DNA of 64,000 nucleotides from Amia ocellicauda (taxonomy: Eukaryota; Chordata; Actinopteri; Amiiformes; Amiidae): contig NC_089863.1 in assembly GCF_036373705.1 (NCBI RefSeq), forward strand, positions 9,560,357-9,624,356. Reading direction: 5' to 3'. This document shows, piece by piece, positions 1-10,226 of this stretch. Below the pieces are notes generated by a model. That model did not search any database. It saw nothing but the letters and a program-made list of their open reading frames with translations, and had not been told where the DNA came from. A program made the translations under genes and the position numbers. Each line of letters opens with the position of its first letter. The stretch's first letter is position 1.

Positions 1-560
1 CGTAAACAGAATGAGAACATGGATCCATCATGCCTTGTTACCACTGTGCAGGCTGGTGGTGGTGGTGTAATGGTGTGGGGGATGTTTTCTTGGCACACTT
101 TAGGCCCCTTAGTGCCAATTGGGCATCGTTTAAATGCCACGGCCTACCTGAGCATTGTTTCTGACCATGTCCATCCCTTTATGACCACCATGTACCCATC
201 CTCTGATGGCTACTTCCAGCAGGATAATGCACCATGTCACAAAGGTCGAATCATTTCAAATTGGTTTCTTGAACATGACAATGAGTTCACTGTACTAAAC
301 TGGCCCCCACAGTCACCAGATCTCAACCCAATAGAGCATCTTTGGGATGTGGTGGAACGGGAGCTTCGTGCCCTGGATGTGCATCCCACAAATCTCCATC
401 AACTGCAAGATGCCATCCTATCAATATGGGCCAACATTTGTAAAGAATGCTTTCAGCACCTTGTTGAATCAATGCCACGTAGAATTAAGGCAGTTCTGAA
501 GGCGAAAGGGGGTCAAACACAGTATTAGTATGGTGTTCCTAATAATCCTTTAGGTGAGTG
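1..560 (+). mobile_element. Tc1/mariner-like transposon, 3' part (copy 1)
   Basis: The reading frame at 19-528 encodes the C-terminal half of a Tc1-type DDE transposase; the 5' half lies outside the window. The second Asp is in YFQQDNAPCHKG and the third acidic position in WPPQSPDLNPIEHLWD. The right terminal repeat ends GGTGAGTG at 560 and is followed by TA at 561-562, the expected target duplication. It is nearly identical to the copies at 42329-43549 (+) and 45964-47182 (-). It abuts a short palindrome beginning ACAGCTCTGG at 563. Whether the full element is intact cannot be judged. Confidence 0.9.
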
Positions 561-600
561 TATACAGCTCTGGAATGTTTTTTTTCCAGAGCTGTATATC
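561..600. repeat. Short palindromic MITE remnant (ACAGCTCTGG ends)
   Basis: The sequence has inverted ends TATACAGCTCTGGA / TCCAGAGCTGTATA around a T-rich centre. Longer relatives of about 65-80 bp occur at 8718-8797, 48861-48932 and 58212-58275, always in the 3' flank of an RNase-like gene or its relic. It was therefore carried along by the gene duplications rather than inserted independently each time. Confidence 0.6.
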
Positions 601-936
601 CCACGTCTGTGTGAATTTATAACCTCACACCTGAACTTGACCCCCCTGCTATCTGTCCAACTCAAAGATTCAGGTACAGACTTTTACTGAAGCAAATTTC
701 AAGGCTTTGCAAGCTTATATAGTTAGGAATCAAAATGTTGAATCTTTTCCCGACAATGAATTAAATATTTGTATTCATACATAATTTTCCAGTGATCTTG
801 TGAGTAGCACTGACTGTATTATTGCTGACCTCTGTGTCCACTCTAGTGCCCCCCCCAGGCCCTGTGTGCTATACAGCCCAGTCCTCTGTTACACAACACT
901 CTCCACAACTCCAGCTGCTCTGCAAAATACTTTATT
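601..936 (-). other. 3' flank and poly(A) signal of RNase-like gene 1
   Basis: No gene is seen. The stretch is homologous to the 3' flanks of genes 3, 6 and 7 (shared CAAGCTTATATA and CAGCTGCTCTGCAAAATAC segments). The TTTATT at 931-936 is AATAAA on the minus strand, about 260 bp after the stop codon, and fits as the polyadenylation signal. The same signal lies in the same context in genes 3, 4, 6 and 7. Confidence 0.6.
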
Positions 937-1191
937 TTATATTTTTTTTATACTTTTTGTGATGCAGTACAGAGACAGCGGGGGGTGTCAGAGTGAGAGA
1001 CGCAGCTCTCAGGAGACTGACACACCCAGCGCGTCACACAGCAGAGAGACCGTGTAAAGGCAGAGATAGTTAAAATCACAGAAACAGTTTTAAAAGCATA
1101 AGATCTCACAGGAAATCATCGATCATTATTGCTGGTTATTGTGGGGAAACAGAAAACTAAATCACAATAATACACATGCATGATGTTAGAA

Positions 1192-1677
1192 TCACTGGCA
1201 GCGTCCATTCGCTGCATTGGGCCGGTTGTTGGTGGTCTGGAAGTGGTCGGGCCGGCAGAGGTTGTTGATGTTGTCGCAGGCCAGCGTGATGAAGCTCTGG
1301 GTACGACTGACTCTAGTGACACTACACCTCCTGCGTATGTTGCTGCTCCGCACGCTGTACACTGTGAACATGTTAGCGCTCACACACAGGTTCCCCTGGT
1401 TGTTCTGCGAGAATCTCCTGCCTCCTGCCCTGCAAACGTTGTCGACGTTCGCCCGAGACGAGTCAATGAAGGTCTGGGTTGGGACTCGGCCACAGAGTCC
1501 CCTGGAAATTAAGAAGCGTCTCCATCGCTGTATGTTGTTGGTCTTGGGCATGCCTGACGGAACGTGCCTGGTGAGGAATGTATTGTATCGACCTATAGAT
1601 ACTCGGTTGACGCAGGGCTGGCTCTGGCCGGGGCCGATCGCCAGCACAGCCAACACACACAGCACTGACATCAACAT
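1192..1677 (-). CDS. RNase A-superfamily-like secreted protein (gene 1), coding exon 2
   Basis: This 161-codon exon encodes a secreted RNase A-like protein. Residues 1-19 are a hydrophobic signal peptide ending GQS, so the mature chain starts at Gln20. RNase A landmarks: YNTFLTRHV (His38, equivalent of catalytic His12), LCGRVPTQTF at 61-70 (the CKxxNTF region), NVC at 80-82, and FITLAC...CRPDHF with His145 (His119 equivalent). Eight cysteines lie at 22, 62, 82, 98, 118, 134, 141 and 160. The usual Lys after Cys40 is absent and two residues are inserted. The mature part has about 21 Arg, 1 Lys, 4 Asp and no Glu. The start is the ATG six bases after the acceptor CCCCAG|GTGAAG at 1683. The intron runs to 5824 and contains a LINE. 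The family assignment is by motif. RNA cleavage is doubtful because of the missing Lys; a cationic antimicrobial role is inference. Confidence 0.8.
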   Translation of the reverse strand: MLMSVLCVLAVLAIGPGQSQPCVNRVSIGRYNTFLTRHVPSGMPKTNNIQRWRRFLISRGLCGRVPTQTFIDSSRANVDNVCRAGGRRFSQNNQGNLCVSANMFTVYSVRSSNIRRRCSVTRVSRTQSFITLACDNINNLCRPDHFQTTNNRPNAANGRCQ

Positions 1678-1686
1678 CTTCACCTG

Positions 1687-1694
1687 GGGAGACA

Positions 1695-1736
<42 letters not shown>

Positions 1737-4700
1737 TCACTGAAAGTATGAGCCCCACCGAGCTGGGGGAGATCAAGCAGCTGCTCAGCCTCATCTGCTC
1801 CAGACTGCTGAGCTGAGCCAGAGCACTCGGGTAGGGACGGACAACCCCACTTGTAAATAATTAAAAATAAATACCTGTGTACATACAATGTAACCATACT
1901 TTACATAAAACTAATAATTATTATATGTTAGCTAAAATGAGCTCATTTACAGTCAGCTGCTGGAACATTCAGGGTCTGAACTCCTCGGCTTTCGGGCTAA
2001 AGAGCACAGACCCTGAATTCATTAAAAGCATTAAGAAATTAGATATCATAGTTCTGTTGGAGACATGGTGCCGTGCAGAGGTGCCCACACACTGCCCCCT
2101 GGGCTACAGGGAGGTTATTGTGCCCTCAATTAAACTGAGCACAGTGCGGCGTGGCAGGGACTCTGGGGGGATCATAGTGTGGTACAAAGAGGAGCTGGCC
2201 AACCACATCAGCCCAGTCAAACAGGGCCCAACGCACATATGGCTTCAAATTAAGAAGGGAATAGCCCAGTGTGAGAACTATATATACCTGTGTGCAGCGT
2301 ATACCCCCCCCTCTGAATCCCCCTATTACAATGAGTAATTTTTTAACACCCTCCACACAGAGATCAGCCATTTCCAGGCCCAGGGGAATGTGCTGCTCTG
2401 TGGGGACTTCAATGCCCGGACAGGCACCGAGCCCGACTGCATCGACACACAGGGAAACAGCCACGTGTTCGGCCAGGCCCCTCTGTACCTCACCCCCACC
2501 ACAACCCAGAGGAACAACCCCGACGGGGCGGTGAACAAGAACGGGAGAGAGTTAGTGCATCTCTGCCAACCCATGGGCCTGTACATCCTTAATGGCAGGA
2601 TCAGAGGGGACTCTTTAGGGAGGTTCACGTATTGCTCAGCTCTTGGGACTAGTGTAGTCGACTACGCCCTCACTGACATGAACCCCTCCTTCATCAGTGC
2701 ATTCACTGTCAGGCAGCAAACCCCCCGTCAGACCACAACCAAATCACAGTGTTCCTGAAAAGAAGAAGTCAGGCCAGCAACACACAGACACAGCCCAGTA
2801 AGCTGTACAACCTTAATCAAACATACAGATGGGCTCCAAACAGCACAGAGGAATTTAACAAAGCAATCAGTTCTACAGAAATAACAGACATCATCAACAC
2901 TTTCCTCAGCTCACAGTACCAGCCTGACGTGACAGGACTAAAGCTGGCCATAAATGATATCAATCAAATATATCAAATTGCAGCCACAATGGCAAATCTT
3001 AAAAAGACAAAGAAAAAGACCAACCAGAATCACACACACACACAGACATGGTTTGATGATGAGTGTAAATCAATACGAACAAATTTAAGGCACCTATCCA
3101 ATCAAAAACATCATCAACCACAAGACACAGAACTATGCCAGCAGTACTGTGAGACCCTAAAACACTACAAACACACCCTTAAAAATAAAAAACAGAAACA
3201 CACAAACAAAACACTGACAGACATATAGAAATCTGTTGACCAAAACCAGTTCTGGGAAATGTGGAACAATTTAAATTCAACAAACCAACAAGAATTGGCA
3301 ATACAAAACAGAACCATTTGGAAAAAATACTTTGAAAACCTTTATAAAGATATCCAACAAAATGATCTGACACACAAACAAATTGAAACCAGGGAAAAAC
3401 TGAAATTACTCGAACAATCAATTAAAGATAATCAAAACCCAATTGACCCTCCAATCACCCTACAGGAACTATCTAAAAAGCTACAGGCACTTCCACTCAG
3501 AAAAGCCTGCGGCCCGGACAGCATCAGCACTGAGATGCTCAAACACAGCAGCGCACAACTGCAGGAGGCTGTGCTTAAATTGTTCAACATGGTCCTCAGT
3601 ACTGGTTACTTCCCTGACATCTGGAAGCAGGGGCTGATCACCCCAATCTATAAGAGTGGAGACAAATTCGACCCTAACAACTACCGGGGCATCTGTGTGA
3701 GCAGTCACCTGGGGAAGGTGTTCTGCAGTATCATCAACGCCCGGATACTGGCCTTCCTTACCGAGCACAGTGTCCTGAGTAAGAGTCAGATTGGCTTCCT
3801 CCCAAATCACCGCACTACAGATCATATTTACACCCTGCACACCCTCATAGACAAACACGTCCACCAAAAAAGTAAAGGCAAAATCTTTGCCTGTTTCATT
3901 GATTTCAAAAAGGCATTCGACTCCATTTGGCACGAGGGACTTTATTACAGAATTCTTCAAAGCGGTGTAGGGGGTAAAGTCTATGATATTATAAAATCAA
4001 TGTACACCGAAAACAAATGTGCAGTAAAAATTGGCAACAAAAGAACAGAATTCTTCACTCAGGGGTGGGGAGTGAGGCAGGGCTGCAGTCTGAGCCCAAC
4101 ACTGTTCATCATCTACATCAAGCAGTCTGATGCCCCTGGCCTCACCCTAAATGACACAGAAGTCAAATTCCTGCTCTATGCAGATGACCTAGTCTTGCTG
4201 TCGCCCACAGAGCAAGGGCTTCAGCAAAACCTGGCACTACTAGAGCAGTACTGTCAGTCCTGGGCCCTGGCAGTAAACATGAAGAAGACAAAGATCATGA
4301 TTTTCCAAAAAAAAGGCCAGACCTCAGGGAAACAAATACCACTTCACGCTAGATAACACTACCCTAGAACACACCTCACACTACACCTACCTGGGCCTGA
4401 CTATTAGTGCGTCAGGGGGCTTTAACCTGGCAGTGAAGACGCTCAAAGACAAAGCAAGAAGAGCATTCTATGCAATCAGAAGAAGATTCTATAAAATTAC
4501 TATTCCAGTCAAAATCTGGCTCAAACTAATTGACAGTGTGATCCAGCCCATTGCGCTGTATGGTAGTGAAGTATGGGGTCCACTCAGTCAACAGGACTAC
4601 ACTAGGTGGGACAAACATCCAATAGAGACCCTGCATGCTGAACTCTATAAAAACATACTGCAGGTGCACAGGAACACACCAAACCACGCATGCAGGGCAG

Positions 4701-5622
4701 AATTAGGCCGCTTCCCAACCCTCATTAATATAAAGAAAAGAGCACTGAAATTCTGGATGCACCTGAAGAAAAGTGAGTCAGACTCACTCCAGTACAAGAG
4801 AGCCAAGAGCTCAGCCCTGAAAAGAGTCCCCTGAGTCAGCTGGCCCTGAAGCTCACGGCACTGACCCCCGCTAATACTGCGAACAGAGACCAGCTTCAGG
4901 TCAGCACTGCTTACCTGCCCCCAATTAGAGTCAACCAAATCATAAAGATAACCAAAACCTCCTATCTGGAACATAGGAACAATGAAACCAAATCCCAAAG
5001 TCAACTGGATTGCTATCGGGCCCTAAACAGAGAATACACCCTGGCAGAGTCTCTCTTCACTGTCAGAGATACGAAGCAGAGACGGATCCTGACCAAGTAC
5101 AGGCTCAGTGACCACAGCCTGGCCATAGAGACGGGCCGACACAGGCAGAGCTGGCTGCCCAGAGAGGAGCGGCGCTGTGGTCACTGCGAGACAGGAGAGG
5201 TCGAGACAGAGATGCACTTCCTCCTCCACTGCAATAAATATGCCAAATTAAGGGACACATTCTTTAATAAATTCATAAATATTACAAAATCATTCTCTGA
5301 ATTGATAAATGAAAAAAAAATAGCTATCCTCATGGGGGAGGGACACACAGCCCCCCTGGCTGCCCAATATGTAGCTGCCTGCCACAGCCTGAGGGGCTCA
5401 CTGTGAAAACATACATGAGCACCAGCTGTAACCTGATAACTATAAATAAAGTAAATGTACATGTCTATTAAGATTTTATTTATAAATTATAATGTTACTG
5501 TTTCATTTTTTATTTATTTTTTCTTACCTTTTATTATTTTTCAATGTATGTATATAATATCAACTGCTTTGGCAACACTACGAAACTGTTTGCCATGCCA
5601 ATAAAGCACCCTTGAATTGAAA
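1687..5622 (+). mobile_element. APE-type non-LTR retrotransposon (LINE) inside intron 1 of gene 1, inactivated
   Basis: Element sequence starts at about 1736 after a GA microsatellite and ends near 5622 with a GCCAATAAAG / TTGAATTGAAAATTGAG tail. Order of parts: APE-type endonuclease from Met at 1937 (WNIQG, LLETW, CGDFNARTG), reverse transcriptase at 3259-4356 (GPDSIS, NNYRGI, FIDFKKAFDS, GVRQGCSLSP, YADDLVLLSP), then a connector and a CxxC...HFLLHC zinc-type motif at about 5170-5240. The frame is broken near 2336, 2756, 4356 and 4834, and about ten residues seem lost after the LFIIYI block. It lies in sense orientation opposite to gene 1. The clade is not assigned. Fragments of the same family occur at 20215-20640 (+) and on the minus strand at 23.3, 36.1, 41.1 and 42.2 kb. 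Confidence 0.88.
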
Positions 5623-5824
5623 ATTGAGAGAGAGAGAGACAGAGGGAAGGAGAGATGGAGAGAGAGGGTTACTGTGCATGTGAAGTGTGCTTTAACAAAC
5701 TCAGAGAGGAAGAGAGGGAAACAGAAAGTCACACAGAGAGAGAAAGAGACAGAATGACAGACAGAGAGCAAGCAATCCATGTTTTAACAGAGATAAGATA
5801 CAAGCTCAGATGGAGACACTTCAC

Positions 5825-5917
5825 CTGGAGAGAAACGCAGAGAGAGTTCGCTGGCGGTGGGTCTGGTCTGAAGCGGTCGAGTGTGAGTGCAGCACTGAGG
5901 GTCTGTGTGCTTATATA
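5825..5917 (-). promoter_or_regulatory. Promoter TATA box and non-coding exon 1 of RNase-like gene 1
   Basis: On the minus strand a TATATAAG box (5910-5917) is followed by a conserved leader ending CTCCAG|GTGAAG, a good splice donor at 5824/5825. The distance from the TATA box to the donor is 93 bp, exactly as at genes 3, 4, 6, 7 and 8. Transcription probably starts about 30 bp below the box, near 5886. The exon has no ATG in frame with the protein, so it is a 5' untranslated exon, as is common in vertebrate RNase A genes. It now lies 4.1 kb from its coding exon because of the LINE insertion. Confidence 0.72.
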
Positions 5918-6059
5918 CTGCCCCTCTGAGCTCAGCCAGTAAGGACTGACCGCAAATTTCACAACTCAACACAATCTCTATCACACATACTGACCCTCTC
6001 TCTCTCTAACACTCGCTCACACACACACACACACACACATATACATACAGACACACTCA

Positions 6060-6545
6060 AATTCAAAACAATCATTATTGACATGACAAGTTTACACAAG
6101 TGTTGCCAAACCAAAGTAAATAAATACATTAATAAAATGAAAGAACAAAATTAAATAGTTTTACAAGTGTACAGTTCTTGTACATGCATGTCCAGACGTC
6201 CACAGGGCTGCTGGGCTGTGTTGGAGCTAAAGCCACCATTGAAGAGTCAATGCTGCTGTCAGATTGCTGGACAAAGGCCGGCTCTCTGGCGTCTCTTCCC
6301 ATTATCAATGCATTACAGAAGCACAAGGGACAGCCCTGACCCCTGCTAGTAAACCTGTATAAAGAGGTCCTGGAGACTCAGAGCCTCTCTCCTGCCCGCG
6401 TCTGGCACTGGGATGAAACCAGAATTGCCATGAAACTGCGCCAGTGAAGGGGCTGGAAAGTCCCCTGAGTCCCCTGAGTTACCTTGTCTGCTCTGGTCTG
6501 TAACTGATACAACGACAACCAACAGTGTTTAATCTGTTTCTCCCA
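6060..6545. repeat. Upstream repeat block of gene 1 (LINE 3' tail plus composite repeat)
   Basis: Near-identical blocks lie upstream of gene 4 (about 34550-35040) and gene 7 (56165-56650, inverted). One end (AAAACAATCATTATTGACATGACAAG) matches the 3' tail of the LINE family in reverse. The short open frames here are repeat-derived and not genes. It marks the extent of the unit duplicated together with the promoter. Confidence 0.6.
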
Positions 6546-6839
6546 CCCTACTCTTACATTTCAACAAATCCTCATGTATTCAACATTCATGAACATAGTG
6601 GATATCAAACCAAGCAATTTACGTGGCTCAAATAACATTAACTTAGTTGGGTAAACTAAAATAAATGAATTAAACATTACTTGTTTATAATTATTATTCA
6701 TTTTACTTACTTTTCTTGTTTTGTTCAAATATTTTAAGTAATTCTGATCTGTCACAATTTAAGTTTGTCTTACTTAAGTGATTTTAGTAAAAGCAGAAAA
6801 AACTATGTTTAAAGTAATATTTAAGAATATTAAATATGT

Positions 6840-7708
6840 AGATGATACTAAAATAGGTGGCTCAGCAGATACAATCTCGGCAGCACAGGCTATTCAGAGG
6901 GACTTAGATAATATTCAGTTGTGGGCCGACACCTGGCAGATGAAATTCAATGTGGACAAGTGCAAGGTAATACACGCAGGTAACAAAAATGTCCACTATA
7001 ATTACAGTATGGGAGGAACAGAACTAGATGAAGTAACGCATGAGAAAGACCTAGGAGTCTATGTGGACTCCTCACTTTCTCCATCCAAACAATGTGGGGA
7101 AGCAATAAAAAAGGCAAACAGGATGTTAGGGTATATTGTCAAAAGTGTAGAATTGAGAACAAGGGCAGTGATGTTCAGACTGTACAATGCGCTAGTTAGA
7201 CCTCATCTGGATACTGTGTACAGTTCTGGGCTCCACACTTCAAGAAAGATATCGCTGCTCTAGAGGCAGTTCAGAGGAGAGCAACCAGACTTATTCCAGG
7301 TCTGAAGGGAAAGTCCTACTGAGAGACTGAGGAACTGAACCTTTTCACCCTGGAACAGAGGAGACTACGTGGGGACTTGATCCAAGTCTTCAAAATCATG
7401 AAAGGCATCAACTACATCAAACTAGAGGAGCTTTTCCAGATCAGCAGGGACACACGCACCCGGGACACAAATGGAAATTGGACTTCAAGGCATTCAAGAC
7501 AGAAAACAGGAGACGCTTCTTCACACAGAGAGTCGTCACAATCTGAACAAACTCCCCAGCGATGTGGCTGAAGCTGAAACTTTGTGAACATTTAAAAATA
7601 GACAGGATAGGATCCTTGGATCACTTAGATATTAATGGACACCAAACGAGCACGATGGGGCGAATGGCCTCCTCTCGTTTGTACACTTTCTTATGTTCTT
7701 AATGTTCT
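6840..7708 (+). mobile_element. 5'-truncated CR1-type LINE fragment
   Basis: Coding from 6840 begins at the reverse transcriptase YVDD motif (VDDTKIGGSAD) and continues through LGVYVDSSLSPS and [11 protein letters not shown], then after a break [15 protein letters not shown] and LNLFTLEQRRLRGDLIQVFKIMKG. The 3' end GAATGGCCTCCTCTCGTTTG...TTCTTATGTTCTT is the typical CR1 tail. TATGT occurs at both borders. The paralogous site near 56050-56070 lacks it, so this is a clean insertion. Frameshifts and stops make it inactive. Confidence 0.85.
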
Positions 7709-7739
7709 TATGTGTAATTTGCTTGACCTACAATTCATT

Positions 7740-8677
7740 TTTTTCAGTGCAGGTAGAAACCACTGCCATTCAATATACCAAACTCCAGTCACTAAGACTC
7801 AACACTATTACAGTTTTTCACAACCCTTTACATACATTTCCTGAAATTATTTTCTCAAAACTATAAACGCAAAACAAAAACCCCAGACCATACTGGCCAA
7901 ACCTCAGACAAAATGAGACTCTATTCAAAAACATATTCTGTTCCATCTAAATGCGCCTTTAAATGTCACTCAAAAGCCTTCAAATAAACAGACCCTACCG
8001 AATACCCATTTCACACAGCTGAGATCATAAAACATGCTTCCTCTGTATTTCCAGAATAAATCTTGCACTTTGCAACAGTGTGTTACTGTACTGTGTGTCA
8101 ATTGTGTTAGACAGTGGGCTCGAGTGAACACACAACACACACAAAACTGATTTTCCTACATTTTATTTTATTTTCAGAATTTGACAGCAGACAAGAAAAG
8201 TTGGGGAAACAAATGTAGCCCAAGTAAAAATACTTACACTAAAGTAAGAGACTATAATCTCATTATGTGTCCATTAGAACATGTACCACATAGAGGAGTT
8301 TTTCTCAGCATGGCAGTGGAAGGTCTATGACAGAAATCCCTATGAACGGGAAAACCGTCTCCAGGCTTGTGGGGACAGAGCTATGGAGTCCTGCCAGGGG
8401 TAGATAAGACACATCAGGGGTTTTTACCCCATTGTCTGCGCAGGGAAAACATGCATGAGAAAGATAGGATGCTGAGGCCGAATGAACTATTGTGTTTTCT
8501 TTCATTACCTACAATGAGTTTATATTCTCTTACTTTAGTTCAAGTATTTTTACTTGGGCTACTTTTGTTTCCACAACTTTTTTTGCCTGCTATCGAATTC
8601 AGTTTTGTGTGTGTTGTGTGTACACTTGAGCACACTCTCTAACACAGTGTACACACAGTACAGTAGCACGCTGTTGC
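7740..8677. mobile_element. Long-arm foldback element with DDE transposase remnant, right arm truncated
   Basis: The left arm, about 7861-8272, is the inverse of the sequence from 8505 to 8677 (shared CAAGTATTTTTACTTGGGCT and CAGTTTTGTGTGTGTTGTGTG). The core at about 8285-8475 translates on the plus strand to EEFFSAWQWKVYDRNPYERE with stops. This resembles the C-terminal DDE-type transposase segment also seen at 31032-31610. A complete copy lies at 54885-55886 in inverted orientation. The right arm ends abruptly at the RNase relic at 8678. Confidence 0.7.
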
Positions 8678-8724
8678 AAACATCAACAACCTCTGCCTGC
8701 CCGACCACTTCCAGTGCACCAACC
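8678..8724 (+). pseudogene. Relic of a ninth RNase-like gene
   Basis: About 47 bp encode NINNLCLPDHFQCTN, the C-terminal His119 region of this gene family, on the plus strand. It is directly followed by the palindromic MITE and the 3' flank typical of these genes (8718-9047). It is preceded by the foldback element that also lies upstream of gene 7. The promoter, signal peptide, most of the exon and the 3' UTR have been deleted. Confidence 0.7.
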
Positions 8725-9047
8725 ATATACAGAGACCACTTAACACTGAGTCCTGAACTGGGAGTGGTCTCTTAATTTTTTCCAGAGCTGTATATATATG
8801 AAACAGATTGTCCTCTAATGGAAAACCATTCAAGGAAGGATGGACAGCAGCTCCCGGCTAAAAACAGGCCACATTCACCGATGTCACAAAAAAATACTTA
8901 ATTTATCATGATGCTTATTTGTTTCGACTTATCTTCCTGAATCTCTTCAATACATCTGATATAAATGAATCATTAGCACCATCATTCTATATTCAATTAA
9001 CAATCATGCAAACTCACAATTATTTCAACAAAGTGTGAACATTTCAT
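8725..9047 (+). repeat. 3' flank of the deleted RNase locus
   Basis: The stretch is homologous to the 3' flank of gene 6 (48590-48932, inverted), and its first part to that of gene 7 (58210-58400). Shared features are the ACAGCTCTGG palindrome and the GGAAGGATGGACAGCAG segment. No coding potential is seen. Its continuation lies at 12653, on the other side of the Penelope nest. Confidence 0.65.
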
Positions 9048-10056
9048 TATAAGCAAGACAAATTCTACATGCAATTACATTTAAAAAATATATATATAGT
9101 ACAATCATTAAAATTAATTTGTAACTCTTTCAATCAATTATTAGACAATTGGCAATTAATTCCAGCATGTTAGACATACATTTTCAAATAAAAGGACAAA
9201 AATGAAGATCCTCATTAAGTCCCGGTGCACTCTTAGAACAAATGTGTTAAAAACAACACATGATGTGCTGTTTTTTAACACATTACTGAGTGTGATTACG
9301 GACAACACATGTTGTGTTAAAGTTAACACAGGTTGTGTGTAGGAATATTAGCACAAATAATGTGTTATTTTATGAACACAGTTATGGGTTAGTTTTACTC
9401 AGAAGATGTGTTGGTTTTGTGTAGGAATATTAGCACAAATAATGTGTTATTTCATGAACACTGTAATATGTTAGTTTTACTCAACACGTTGGCTTATTTA
9501 AGCTAAACAAAATATTAATTTAACAAAGGAAACTATGTGGTAGTTGTTTAATGTAAACAGAGAAACCTTCTTTATTCAGTACAAAACTAAATTACAATCA
9601 CAGACGATTTATGTAAGACTGTAAGACATAGTACAGTAGAAAAAAATGCAATAATCTGAATTAATTGTACTTTTTAACTTTTCTGAAAATGAGTAATGTC
9701 AAATAATATATATATACATATATATACAATTTTTTTATATACAACATATTATGCATTAAACATCTGTGGAATAATCCACTTTATAAATGAAGTTAACATC
9801 TGTTAAGCATCTAAATCTGGATATTTTAGGTTTAAATAACACGAATGAATACATAAATAATACATAAATAAACACTGAGCGACCCGCCGCGTCACTGAGG
9901 ACTGGCTTCACAATCCCCACAACATTACATTACCGGCATATTGCACTTTAATATTATTTTGTAATGGTGGGTATATAACTATTATATACTACTACTATAA
10001 GGTGTCCTTAATAAAAACATTAAAAAATACTAATAATAGTCGTCTTCATATCTAAT

Positions 10057-10198
10057 GTACGGAAGAGCCCTGGGGCCATGTGAAAGAAAAATCTAAACAA
10101 GAATTCATGTTAAACCCAGACTTTAGAGATTTCAAGTTAAAATTTTGAGTTGAATTTCGGAGGGGTTTTGTTTCAATGCCCCCAGGGCTCTTCCGTAC
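10057..10198. mobile_element. 142-bp palindromic MITE with TAAT duplication
   Basis: The inverted ends GTACGGAAGAGCCCTGGGG and CCCCAGGGCTCTTCCGTAC are perfect over 19 bp. They are flanked by TAAT at 10053-10056 and 10199-10202. The centre is AT-rich. It is nested within the element at 9228-11166. Confidence 0.7.
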
Positions 10199-10226
10199 TA
10201 ATACGATAATGAATTACTTCAGTTAA

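Noticed and set aside
1180-1816. Long plus-strand open frames opposite gene 1 (and the equivalent frames opposite genes 3, 4, 6 and 7)
   Set aside because: They mirror the RNase coding exon and lack family features; the minus-strand frame has the signal peptide, splice sites and TATA box.
6167-6349. 60-codon frame seen three times (6.2, 34.7, 56.4 kb)
   Set aside because: It lies in the repeat block duplicated with the RNase promoters; the alternative frames are equally conserved.
8305-8505. 66-codon frame repeated identically at 55258-55458
   Set aside because: It is antisense to the transposase remnant of the foldback element; identity is due to the inverted duplication.
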